Of a stretch of DNA of 64,000 bases, positions 43,396 to 51,736 are shown in pieces. The position numbers and the translations under genes are program-made. Each line of letters opens with the position of its first letter. The first letter of the stretch is position 1. Below the pieces are notes generated by a model. It was not told the origin of the DNA. It worked only from the letters and a program-made list of their open reading frames with translations, and did no database searches. Source of the stretch: Oceaniferula flava (GTDB taxonomy: Bacteria > Verrucomicrobiota > Verrucomicrobiia > Verrucomicrobiales > Akkermansiaceae); assembly GCF_016811075.1 (NCBI RefSeq), contig NZ_JAFBGL010000009.1:151026-215025 (forward strand), in the 5' to 3' direction.

Positions 43396-44625
43396 TTAGG
43401 GCTGTGCGGCGGGCACGCGCACGGGCGGCGAGGCGGCGGAGGGTTTTGTCTTCGCGGTGACAAAATCGCTGCGTTGTTTCAACAGGGGGCTGACAAGGCT
43501 TTGGCTGACTTGGAAGATACGACCTTCCAGTGCGCGGGCGGCGGCGAGTTTCTCTTGGGCGGCTTGTTGCGTTTGGGCGAATTGGGCGTCGAGACGCTGG
43601 CTGTCCTCCGGTTTTTCATCGGCCGACTTCGCTCGTTCTTTCGGAATATCCGCTTTCACGGCGATGGTGAAGTGATACTTCGGCTGGAGGGCCGGCAGGC
43701 GGGGATCGCTGTCCTTATCCTTGGCGGGGGCTTGTTCCGGCCAGAAATCCAGGGTGTATGTCAGACCGTCGAAGGTGGTGATCACGGCGCGGCGTTTCAG
43801 TTTGGCATCCGGGTTGGCCAGCTCTTGCGAGCGCTCCGGGCTGAGCACGTCCTGGAAACCGGAATACTGGAACAGGGCGCGCAGGGCATTGGTGGAAGTC
43901 AGCTGCATGACTTCATCCTCGCTCATGCCTGCGAGTGAGAACTGCGCCTGGGCGTTGGGGCGGGTCAGTTTCCAGGTGGTGAACTCAGGGGCCTCGGGGG
44001 CACTCAGGGTGATGGTCTGCATCTGATCGACCTTCAAGAAATCCTTACCCAGCCAGTCCTTCGGCTCGGCGGTGATGCCAGGGAATGTTTGGCCGACCGC
44101 ATACACGCCGCTATCGTCGCCGGCGACCCTGACGAAGCGACCACCCACCTGGCTGGAGCCGCTGTATTTTCCGAGGTAAACCTGTGCCAGTGGCTCGTCG
44201 CCGGTGCCCATCATGGTCACCTTCGTGGCACCCAGATAACCTCGCTCGATATCCTCCGGGGCATTCTCATCGGCGAGGCCGAAGCGTGCCCAATACTCCT
44301 TGGCTGCGGGGTAACCCTGGGTCACTTCCAGCTCGTTGAGCGATCCTAACAGGTTTCGCAAGAGCTCGTAATTGATGGGGTAATTCGCTCGTTCCTTCAC
44401 CCCCCAGCTGTTGTCCTCGGCGCGGACCAGGTGGGTGGTGACGTCGCCCTGTTCGATGGTGACGCTGGTGATCTCACGGATGGGCAAGCTTTCTAACAAT
44501 CGATCTCCCGGTGCGCGTTGTGTCTGGGTGAGATTCTCCTCCTTGCCGTGGAATTTGACAAAGTAAGCGATGATACCGAGCACGATGGCGACTGACCAGA
44601 GGATGATAACGGTGCGGGACTTCAT
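43396..44625 (-). CDS. DUF4340 domain membrane-anchored protein
   Basis: 409 residues from the ATG at 44625, which starts MKSRTVIILWSVAIVLGIIAYFVKF, a signal anchor; the longer frame overlaps the upstream gene. The exported part is DUF4340: VTIEQGDVTTHLVRAEDNSW, YPINYELLRNLLGSLNELEV, and repeated beta-rich modules. The C-terminus is Ala/Gln-rich helical (QFAQTQQAAQEKLAAARALE) and then Pro/Ala-rich. DUF4340 genes typically follow GldG-like genes, as here (58-bp gap), forming the last member of an ABC cluster of unknown substrate. Confidence 0.9.
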   Translation of the reverse strand: MKSRTVIILWSVAIVLGIIAYFVKFHGKEENLTQTQRAPGDRLLESLPIREITSVTIEQGDVTTHLVRAEDNSWGVKERANYPINYELLRNLLGSLNELEVTQGYPAAKEYWARFGLADENAPEDIERGYLGATKVTMMGTGDEPLAQVYLGKYSGSSQVGGRFVRVAGDDSGVYAVGQTFPGITAEPKDWLGKDFLKVDQMQTITLSAPEAPEFTTWKLTRPNAQAQFSLAGMSEDEVMQLTSTNALRALFQYSGFQDVLSPERSQELANPDAKLKRRAVITTFDGLTYTLDFWPEQAPAKDKDSDPRLPALQPKYHFTIAVKADIPKERAKSADEKPEDSQRLDAQFAQTQQAAQEKLAAARALEGRIFQVSQSLVSPLLKQRSDFVTAKTKPSAASPPVRVPAAQP

Positions 44626-44683
44626 GGTGATTGGGAAATAGAAGTTGGAAGTTGGGTGAGGTGGGTTCTGGGGAAACCTTCGA

Positions 44684-46591
44684 TTAGGCGGCACGGGTGG
44701 CGCGACGGCGGAAGAACCAGACGGCGAGACCCGAGATGGCAACGAAAAGTGGCGTGGACGCCACGGTCATCCAAGTGATCTTGGCGTAGAGTTTGTCCTT
44801 GCGATCGCGCAGGCTTTTCTCCTTCTCGCGTAGATCGCGGCGGAGCTTCATCTGCTGGGCCTGCAGCTCACGGATCTTGGCTTCCTGTTCATCGGTGAGC
44901 ACCAGGGCAGTGCCTTGGGTTTTCTGCATCTGCAAGTTCTGCAGCTCCTGGACGATTTCGTTCATCCGGGTGCGGGCGCGATCGACGTCCTCGTGCAGGT
45001 CCTTCTCGAAATCGGTTTCCATCTCCTTGATGATAGTGAATGGGCGGGTGGTGGATGCCCGGCTACGCGATCCGATGAGGTGCTTCGAGCCGGTGCACTG
45101 ATCGAGAATGTTCTGCAGCAGGGCGGCGTTGTTATTCACGGCCACGTAGCCTTGCTGCGACTGCTGGAAACAGGCGCGATCAAAGAGGAAATCGGCGTCC
45201 GAGATGAGATAGACGGAGCTCGGCTCGGTGGCTTCTTGCAGACCGCTAACAGGCGCTTCCTCGCCGTCCTCGGTTTCGGCATCGGGGTCACCTTTGGGGA
45301 AGGCGGTTTTAAATTTGCCATTGAGACGCATCACCAAGCCATAACTCTCGCCGGTGGGTTGCTGGCGAGCGAAAATCCCGGAGTCCGCTTGGGTGGCCTC
45401 TTGACCGGCGATTAAGACCACCTGATCGGAACTGCTGATCAGTGTCTCGATGCTGACATCGCTATCGCCTTTGACCGTGAAGCCGCCAGCTAGTGGAAAG
45501 TAGAGGTTTTCAAAGCCCTTGGTGATGATTTCATCGTCGGAGACAATTGCCTCGGTGCTCAGCGACAAGTGGGCGTGCATGCGCTGGTTATTGCCGAAAT
45601 CGGTGGCGTATTTGCCATCGGCAAGGACCGAATAGGCATCCATACCGAGCCCCCAACGTTCTAACAACTTTGGCAGAGTCGATGACTTATTCACGCCGCC
45701 GCCCATGCCGCGCATCCGTGGATCTTGCGCTGGAGCGGTGAGAGCGAAAGAGTCGAGGCAGGCGACTAGCACACCGCCCTTGAGCAGGTATTGATCGATC
45801 AAATACTCGGTGTGCGAGCTCAGCCCGGCAGGGTGTACAAGGAGCAGGACGGGTGTTTGTTCCGGATCGAGCTGCTCGGGAGACATGCCCAGGTTCTGGA
45901 TCTCGTAGCGTTGTTGCAGCAGCTGATAGATGATCCACGGCTGGCCTGGCTGAGCACCCGGCTGGACAGCGGGAGTTCCTGCCAGTGGCAATGTGGTCAT
46001 CAGGCCGATGGTGGGTTTCTTGAAGGTAGTGACATTGGCGATGGCGCTGGAAAGCATGTATTCCAACATCGTGTCGTTCGCCGGATCGAGAAACGGGATG
46101 GATGTCTGCTGATCGAGGCAGGAAATCGACAGGCCGAAGTAGACATTTTCATCCTCCACGCGCTGGCCGCTGATGCCGTCCAAGTTCGCCGAGTCCTCAG
46201 CGTCGGTGTCAGGCTCGGGGTCCAGGTTTTCAATGCGGATCTTGCCGTCGGCCAGCTGTTTGTAGCGGGCTAAGAGATTATCCACCTTGCGCATGTAATT
46301 CTTTACCCGGCGCGGCATCGCCTCGCTTTTGCGGGTGGCGTAGTAGCGAATGATCACCGGCGTTTCCAGCTCCGACAAGATGGCCTTGGTCCCCGGTGTC
46401 AGGGTGTGGCGCTGGTTTTCGGTGAGGTCGATGGTTTTGTTACCCAATGAAGTGGCGCGCACCAGCCAATTGGAAAAGACCAAGATGCAAACAATGGCCA
46501 CAATTCCCAGCACGGTGCGCACAAAGGGATGGGTGACCTTCGCTTTGGGAGAACGATGACTGACGGTGGATTCCTTGTTAGATTTAGCCAT
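44684..46591 (-). CDS. GldG-family ABC transporter auxiliary protein
   Basis: 635 residues. N-terminal membrane segment (VRTVLGIVAIVCILVFSNWLV), then the ABC_transp_aux (GldG/IFT52-like) region: DLTENQRHTLTPGTKAILSELETPVIIRYYAT is the classic start, and PVLLLVHPAGLSSHTEYLIDQYLLKGGVLVACLD the middle. A coiled coil (about 530-605, rich in E/Q/L/R) precedes a C-terminal membrane helix TVASTPLFVAISGLAVWFF. Belongs to the ABC-2 cluster between the permease (15-bp gap) and DUF4340. In Bacteroidetes, GldA/F/G are needed for gliding; here no other gliding genes are visible. Confidence 0.93.
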   Translation of the reverse strand: MAKSNKESTVSHRSPKAKVTHPFVRTVLGIVAIVCILVFSNWLVRATSLGNKTIDLTENQRHTLTPGTKAILSELETPVIIRYYATRKSEAMPRRVKNYMRKVDNLLARYKQLADGKIRIENLDPEPDTDAEDSANLDGISGQRVEDENVYFGLSISCLDQQTSIPFLDPANDTMLEYMLSSAIANVTTFKKPTIGLMTTLPLAGTPAVQPGAQPGQPWIIYQLLQQRYEIQNLGMSPEQLDPEQTPVLLLVHPAGLSSHTEYLIDQYLLKGGVLVACLDSFALTAPAQDPRMRGMGGGVNKSSTLPKLLERWGLGMDAYSVLADGKYATDFGNNQRMHAHLSLSTEAIVSDDEIITKGFENLYFPLAGGFTVKGDSDVSIETLISSSDQVVLIAGQEATQADSGIFARQQPTGESYGLVMRLNGKFKTAFPKGDPDAETEDGEEAPVSGLQEATEPSSVYLISDADFLFDRACFQQSQQGYVAVNNNAALLQNILDQCTGSKHLIGSRSRASTTRPFTIIKEMETDFEKDLHEDVDRARTRMNEIVQELQNLQMQKTQGTALVLTDEQEAKIRELQAQQMKLRRDLREKEKSLRDRKDKLYAKITWMTVASTPLFVAISGLAVWFFRRRATRAA

Positions 46592-46606
46592 GGGATCGGA
46601 AAGAAA

Positions 46607-47332
46607 TTAAGAACGTTTCGAATTCAGAATAGCGCTGGTGCAGAGCAGACAGGCCAGGATGATGGAAAAGAAGTAGATGATGTCTTGGAAGCGAAGCGCT
46701 CCCTGGAGCAGCGGCTGGTAGTGATCCAGCACGGCGGTCGAGACAATGGCATCGGTGGTGGCCTCCGAGAATGTCTGGGCAAAAATGCGCACCACGTGAT
46801 CGAAGCCAATCACCACCAGAATCACACAGATGCTGCAGGAAACGATGAGGCAGGAAACCTGGTCCCTGGTGAAGGCGGAGACCAGGCAGGTGATGGCCAG
46901 AAAGGTGCAGCAGAGCAGGTAGCTGCCGATGTAGCCGGAGAAGATGGTGAGATTATCCGGATCCCCCAGGGTGTTCACCGCCATCACCATGGGGTAGGTG
47001 AGCAGCAGGGCGATCAGCCAGACCACCGCGGCGGCAAGATACTTGCCGAGGATGGCCGACCAGATGGTGGTGGGGAAGGTTCCTAACAGCTCGATCGTGC
47101 CGCTGCGTTGCTCGTCCGACCACAGGCGCATACCGAGGGCGGGAGCCAGCAGCATGTAGATCCATGGGTGCCAGAAGAAAAACGACCACTCCAAGTTGGC
47201 GTCGCCGATTTTAATGAAGTTCCCCAGAGAGAAGGTGAAGAACAGAGACATGAACAAAAAGATCACGATCACCGCGTAGGCGGTGGGCTGGGTGAAGTAG
47301 CTTTTCAGCTCTCGTTTGAAAATGGTGAACAT
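46607..47332 (-). CDS. ABC-2 type transporter permease
   Basis: 241 residues with six hydrophobic segments. It starts MFTIFKRELKSYFTQPTAYAVIVIFLFMSLFF, typical of GldF/NosY-like ABC-2 permeases (cytoplasmic amphipathic start, first helix after FxxP). EQRSGTIELLGTFP (the ExRxxGTxExL motif of the family) confirms it. Forms the membrane part of the complex with the ATPase at 47374-48102 and the GldG-like subunit. Confidence 0.94.
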   Translation of the reverse strand: MFTIFKRELKSYFTQPTAYAVIVIFLFMSLFFTFSLGNFIKIGDANLEWSFFFWHPWIYMLLAPALGMRLWSDEQRSGTIELLGTFPTTIWSAILGKYLAAAVVWLIALLLTYPMVMAVNTLGDPDNLTIFSGYIGSYLLCCTFLAITCLVSAFTRDQVSCLIVSCSICVILVVIGFDHVVRIFAQTFSEATTDAIVSTAVLDHYQPLLQGALRFQDIIYFFSIILACLLCTSAILNSKRS

Positions 47333-47373
47333 GATATCGATGGGCAGTTGTTAGTCGACAGTTGTCAGTGTTG

Positions 47374-48102
47374 TTAGCTGGCAGCTGTTTCTTTGGTGGT
47401 GAGATTGCGGAACAGGTCGTGAAGCGAGTCGGTGCCGGACTGGGCACGCAGCTCGGCCGGGGTGCCATCGGCGACGATTTGCCCTTGATCGATGATGACA
47501 GCGCGACTGCATGAGGCATCGACCTCCTCGAGGATGTGGGTGGAAAAGAGGATGGCCTTGGTTTCGCCGAGGCGTTTGATGAGATTGCGGACCTCGTGTT
47601 TCTGGTTGGGATCGAGGCCATCGGTCGGTTCATCGAGGATCAGCACATCGGGGTCATGGAGCAGTGCCTGGGCGAGGCAGGTGCGGTGACGGTAACCCTT
47701 CGAGAGTGTGCCAATCGATTGGCGGGCGACATTTTCCAGAAAGCAGGTTTCCACCGCGGCATCGATGGCCTCCCGGCGCGCCTTGCCAGCCAAGCCTCGC
47801 ATGGACGCGCAGAACTTGAGGAAATCGGTGACGGTCATGTCATCGTAGAGCGGAGCGGATTCCGGCAGGTAGCCGATGTGGCTTTTCGCTTCTTTGGGAT
47901 GATCGACCACGGAGACACCGCAGATTTCGGCATCGCCTTTGGTGGGAGAGACAAAGCCGGTGACCATGCGCATGGTGGTGGACTTTCCTGCGCCGTTAGG
48001 ACCGAGGAAACCGAGCACCTCTCCTTTTTTGACCGTGAATGATAGATTGTTGACCACGGTTTTTGCACCGTAATCCTTGCTGAGGTTGTGAACTTCAATC
48101 AT
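47374..48102 (-). CDS. ABC transporter ATP-binding protein
   Basis: 242 residues. Walker A GPNGAGKSTTMRM, Q-loop region IGYLPESAPLYDDM, a slightly degenerate signature LSKGYRHR, Walker B VLILDEPTDGLDP and the H-loop FSTHILEEV are all present. Close in style to GldA/CcmA-type ATPases of ABC-2 exporters. First gene of the four-gene operon with permease, GldG-like and DUF4340 proteins. The 41-bp gap to the permease contains repeated TTGTTAG strings. The upstream gap to 48343 shows no ORF. Confidence 0.96.
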   Translation of the reverse strand: MIEVHNLSKDYGAKTVVNNLSFTVKKGEVLGFLGPNGAGKSTTMRMVTGFVSPTKGDAEICGVSVVDHPKEAKSHIGYLPESAPLYDDMTVTDFLKFCASMRGLAGKARREAIDAAVETCFLENVARQSIGTLSKGYRHRTCLAQALLHDPDVLILDEPTDGLDPNQKHEVRNLIKRLGETKAILFSTHILEEVDASCSRAVIIDQGQIVADGTPAELRAQSGTDSLHDLFRNLTTKETAAS

Positions 48103-48343
48103 GGCAGAAAATGCAATGACACAGTCAAGACAAGGTAAGAAGCGAAATGACTGTGACTGGCGATAAATTTTCTCCAGTTAGATCGGAAATCAAGAGGAAA
48201 AATGGGCTTTTCGAGAGGGCGGCTTTGACTGCTTGCAGAGAGGCTTTTAGAGGGCGAGGATCGGGCGTTTTTTGGTCGGCTCCACAAGGTCGTCACGCAT
48301 TTCCACTGGCAATTATTCCAGAATGATCTTTATTGGTAATGCT

Positions 48344-48808
48344 ATGAAACTAAATACATTACTATTGGCATCCGCCGCCTGCATGGCCGTGGCTGCTCCG
48401 ATGGACCTGGCGTATGCGCAGGGTGCCACCAAAGACAAGAAGGAGAAGAAAGCGAAGCATAAGGCGAGCTTTCCGAACATGACGGTGAAGGAAGTGCAAC
48501 AAGCCATCGAAGATGGCAAGGTGACCATCATCGACGTGAACAGCCCGAAATCCTATCAGTCCGGTCACGTCCCTGGGGCGATCCATTGGGCGGCGGTGAA
48601 GTCGAAGCTGGCCGAGGCTCTGCCCGAGGATAAATCCGCACTGATTCTCGCCTATTGCAGCGGCCCTAACTGAGGAGCCTGGATGAAAGCTGCGGTCGCA
48701 GCGAAGAAACTGGGCTACACCAACGTCAAGCACATGAAGGCTGGAATCTCCGGCTGGAAAGCCGCCGAGGCCGAGGTGGAAAAGGTCGATCAAGAAGAGA
48801 GTTCATAG
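48344..48808 (+). CDS. secreted rhodanese with in-frame TGA, probable selenocysteine at residue 110
   Basis: 154 codons from ATG 48344 to TAG 48806-48808, interrupted only by TGA at 48671-48673. Signal peptide MKLNTLLLASAACMAVAAPMDLAYA, then a Lys-rich linker. The rhodanese domain has VTIIDVNSPKSYQSGHVPGAIHW and the active loop AYCSGPN-[TGA]-GAWMKAA, then KKLGYTNVKHMKAGISGWKA. The TGA is the sixth loop position after catalytic Cys105. The window's other rhodanese (9086) has Cys there (YCQNSNC). A stem-loop right after the TGA resembles a bacterial SECIS. The frame is identical on both sides and downstream residues are fully rhodanese-like, so readthrough is more likely than decay. Cys-to-stop mutation is the alternative. 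Confidence 0.8.
48671..48716 (+). promoter_or_regulatory. candidate bacterial SECIS element
   Basis: Downstream of the TGA, lower stem AGCCTGG (48676-48682) pairs with CTGGGCT (48710-48716) with two G-U wobbles. After an internal loop, the upper stem GCTGC (48689-48693) / GCAGC (48698-48702) closes the tetraloop GGTC (48694-48697). In E. coli fdhF the apical loop is also GGUC, 18 nt after the UGA; here it is 20 nt after. It lies inside coding sequence, as bacterial SECIS elements do. SelB binding is inferred. Confidence 0.7.
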
Positions 48809-48853
48809 CCATGGACCTACTAGCCTAAGTAACACCAACTAATTCAAACCCAA

Positions 48854-48894
48854 AACACCCCCGTGGTCTCAGTGACCGCGGGGGTGTTGTTTTA
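48854..48894. terminator. bidirectional terminator between rhodanese and ffh
   Basis: AACACCCCCG / CGGGGGTGTT, 10-bp outer stem with inner GGTC/GACC pairing, then GTTTTA on the plus strand and a T-containing tract on the minus strand. Serves the convergent genes on both sides. Confidence 0.8.
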
Positions 48895-48926
48895 GTGAGT
48901 GATTTTAAAAACGTCAGGGGAGGCGA

Positions 48927-50330
48927 TTAAAATGGCAGCTTGGGCAGTTTTCCTCCGCCACCACCACCGAGGAGATCCTTCATGTCTCCCATATCGCCCA
49001 TGCCTTCCATGCCGCCGAGCTGTTTCATCATGTCCTTCATCTTGCCCTTGGACTTCATCATCTTGCGCATCTGGGCGAACTGCTTGAGGAAGCGGTTGAC
49101 TTCTAACATGGTATTGCCCGAGCCGGCTGCGATGCGACGGCGGCGCGTTCCCTTGATGAGTTCGGGGCGACTGCGCTCCTTGGGCGTCATCGAGAGCACG
49201 ATCGCTTCCATGCGCTTCATCCGGCCTTCATCGAGGGCTTCGGTGGGAAGTTGTTTTTTGATTTTGTTAAAGCCGGGGAGCATGCCCAGCAGGCCGTCGA
49301 GTGGTCCGAGCTTGCGCAGCATGTTCATCTGCTCGAGGAAATCGTTGAAGTCGAACTTGCCGGACTGCATCCGCTTGGCGGCGTGCATGGCTTCCTTTTC
49401 ATCGATTTTCTCAGCGGCTCCTTCGACCATGCTGACGATGTCGCCCATGCCGAGGATCCGGCTGGCCAAGCGGTCGGGGTGGAAGACGCCGAACTGGTCG
49501 AGCTTTTCGCCCTCACCAATGAACTTGATCGGTTTGCCAGTCACCTGACGCATCGACAGCGCGGCGCCACCACGGGCGTCACCATCGAGCTTGGTCAGGA
49601 TGATGCCGGTGAGCCCCACGGCCTCATCAAAGTGCTGGGCCACGGACACGGCCTGCTGACCGGTGGCGGAATCGGCAACCAACAAGGTCTCGTTGGGATC
49701 GACAAATTTGTGCAGCTCCTTGAGCTCCTCGACGAGTTTGTCGTCGATTTCCTGGCGGCCCGCGGTATCGAAGATCAGCACGGTGCCGTTCTGGTCCTTG
49801 GCCCAGGCGAGTGCTTGCTTGGCCACTTTGACCAGGTTCTTTTCACCCGCTTCGGGGGCGAAGCAGGGCACGCCCACCTGCTCGGCGAGCGTTTGCAGCT
49901 GCTCGATGGCGGCAGGGCGGTAAAGGTCACAGGCGATCAGCAGCGGGCGGCGGCCGTCTTTCTTCAGGCGCAGGGCTAGCTTTCCGGCGGTGGTGGTTTT
50001 GCCTGCACCGTTGAGACCGCAGAGGAGGATGTGGGCCGGTGGATTGAGATCGAGCGGCACGGCGTCGCCACCGAGCAGTGCGGTCAACTCATCGTTGAAC
50101 ACCTTGACGATCTGCTCGCCGGGTTTGATCGACTTGAGCACCTCGATGCCCATGGCCTTTTCTTTGACGTTGGCGATGAACTCCTTGGCGACGTTGAACT
50201 CCACGTCGGCTTCCAGCAGTGACATGCGGATTTCGCGCAGAGCGTCGCTGATGTTTTTCTCGGAGATCTTTCCGACGCCGCGAAGGTTGCGGAAGGTTTT
50301 ATCGAGGTTGTCTGATAGGGATGAGAACAT
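48927..50330 (-). CDS. ffh: signal recognition particle protein Ffh
   Basis: 467-residue SRP54 GTPase that targets nascent membrane proteins to FtsY/SecYEG with 4.5S RNA. N domain (about 1-85), then G domain: ILLCGLNGAGKTTTAGKLALRLK (G1), LIACDLYRPAAIEQL, FDTAGRQ (G3), TKLDGDARGGAALS (G4). The M domain has SMTPKERSRPELIKGTRRRRIAAGSG (RNA-binding) and a Met/Gly/Lys-rich C-terminus (MRKMMKSKGKMKDMMKQLGG...). Complete and conserved. Converges on the rhodanese gene. Confidence 0.98.
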   Translation of the reverse strand: MFSSLSDNLDKTFRNLRGVGKISEKNISDALREIRMSLLEADVEFNVAKEFIANVKEKAMGIEVLKSIKPGEQIVKVFNDELTALLGGDAVPLDLNPPAHILLCGLNGAGKTTTAGKLALRLKKDGRRPLLIACDLYRPAAIEQLQTLAEQVGVPCFAPEAGEKNLVKVAKQALAWAKDQNGTVLIFDTAGRQEIDDKLVEELKELHKFVDPNETLLVADSATGQQAVSVAQHFDEAVGLTGIILTKLDGDARGGAALSMRQVTGKPIKFIGEGEKLDQFGVFHPDRLASRILGMGDIVSMVEGAAEKIDEKEAMHAAKRMQSGKFDFNDFLEQMNMLRKLGPLDGLLGMLPGFNKIKKQLPTEALDEGRMKRMEAIVLSMTPKERSRPELIKGTRRRRIAAGSGNTMLEVNRFLKQFAQMRKMMKSKGKMKDMMKQLGGMEGMGDMGDMKDLLGGGGGGKLPKLPF

Positions 50331-50379
50331 GGTGGGATAAGTGTGCTAGTGGGTAAGTGTTGCAGTGTGCAGTGGTGCG

Positions 50380-51606
50380 TTATTCTGGCTGGTAAGCGGC
50401 TTCGCGGTCGATGCGGAAGATCCAGGTCATCGGGTCTTCGTAGTCGGTGGAGCCGGTTTTCCGCCATTGCAGCGAGACCTCGCAGGTGCGGGTGCGCAGG
50501 CGGCGGTTGACTTGCCAGCTGACTGTCTTGCTTTGGTTATCGTAAACCGCAGGGACCTTGCCAAAGCCGGCCACACGCATCACCAGCGATGGGACGTCGA
50601 GGTTTTCCACCTTCGAGAGGTCGGCTGAGATGACTGGGGTGCGATCGGGGGTGAGTGCTCCGGGTTGGGGCTGCACCGGATGGGCGGTGGACTGCACGAT
50701 GGCTCCATCGGTGGCGGCACTGCTGCCGGTGGCCTTGAAGCTGGTGGCATTGCGGAAAATATAATCGTGGGTGCCCAGAATGATGTAGCGGGGCAGGGTG
50801 AAGCTGGAGGTGGCGCGGGTGACCTTGCCCGGCAGCACCGTGAACAGCGCCTCGTAGCCGCTTTCGTTGGCAATCGGCAGCATTTCCCCGGTGAAAAATC
50901 CGCCCGGATAGGCGTAGGTGCTGACCTTGCTGCCAAATTTTTTCCTCAAGATCTTGCGCGAGTCGCCAAATTCTTTTTTCAGATAGGCGGTGAACGAGTC
51001 GCTGCCCTTGGCCCGCTCCGCCTTGACGGCTGCCGGGTAGGGGTGGGACACCGAGTGGCTGCCGACGGTGCAACCGTTCTCTTGCATCTCCTTGATCATG
51101 GCGGTGGTCAGCGCGCTGCCGCCACCATCGACGTAATTGGTGTAGAGGAAGAGGGTGAACGGGTAGCCGAACTCTTTCAGAATGGGGTAAGCATCGGTGT
51201 AGACCGATTTCCAACCGTCATCGATGGTGATCAGCACCGCTTTGTCCGGAATGCTTTTCTCGCCGCGTTTCCATGCGAGGAAATCGTCCATGCTGATGAC
51301 CTTGAGGCCGAGCTCGCGGATGGCTTCCATCTGCTTACGGAACTTGTCCGTGGGCAGCAGCATCTCGGTGGCTTTTTTAGTGGGTGAAAAATCGTGGTAG
51401 CCCAGCACGGTGACCCGCACGCCATCGTCGCCACCCGGCACGGATGGCTGAGTGGGAGCGGTCGGCTCCACCGGGGTGACCGTGGCGCTGGTCTCCGTGG
51501 TGGCATTTCCAGACGCGGGCACTGACGCAGGGGCCTCAGGTGCCGCAGTGGCAGAGAGCGGCAGGCAGAGGAGCAGGCTGGAAATGATGGCGCTAAAAAA
51601 TCTCAT
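50380..51606 (-). CDS. secreted polysaccharide deacetylase (CE4 family)
   Basis: 408 residues with a signal peptide (MRFFSAIISSLLLCLPLSATA) and a Thr/Pro/Ala-rich spacer. The NodB-type domain starts VTVLGYHDFSP. The metal-binding Asp is in ITIDDGWKSVY and the two His in GSHSVSHPYP; STYAYPGGFFTGEMLPIANESGYEALFTV is the family's later motif. The C-terminal 130 residues are beta-rich and unassigned (EVSLQWRKTGS). Probably deacetylates envelope or extracellular aminosugar polymer. It lies 49 bp upstream of ffh on the same strand. Confidence 0.92.
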   Translation of the reverse strand: MRFFSAIISSLLLCLPLSATAAPEAPASVPASGNATTETSATVTPVEPTAPTQPSVPGGDDGVRVTVLGYHDFSPTKKATEMLLPTDKFRKQMEAIRELGLKVISMDDFLAWKRGEKSIPDKAVLITIDDGWKSVYTDAYPILKEFGYPFTLFLYTNYVDGGGSALTTAMIKEMQENGCTVGSHSVSHPYPAAVKAERAKGSDSFTAYLKKEFGDSRKILRKKFGSKVSTYAYPGGFFTGEMLPIANESGYEALFTVLPGKVTRATSSFTLPRYIILGTHDYIFRNATSFKATGSSAATDGAIVQSTAHPVQPQPGALTPDRTPVISADLSKVENLDVPSLVMRVAGFGKVPAVYDNQSKTVSWQVNRRLRTRTCEVSLQWRKTGSTDYEDPMTWIFRIDREAAYQPE

Positions 51607-51736
51607 GGTTCACGCGATGCGTGCCGAGATTATACGACTGGATTGGGAAAAGGAAAGACCTGAGAGTGATGAAAAGTGGTCGGGCCTGATCCGGCATTTC
51701 CCCGGCAGCGACAACGAGACGTTGAGCGGCGGGGGC

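Noticed and set aside
48272..48673. Rhodanese gene ending at the TGA as a complete 133-codon ORF
   Set aside because: It would stop inside the active-site loop; the same frame continues with the rest of the domain.
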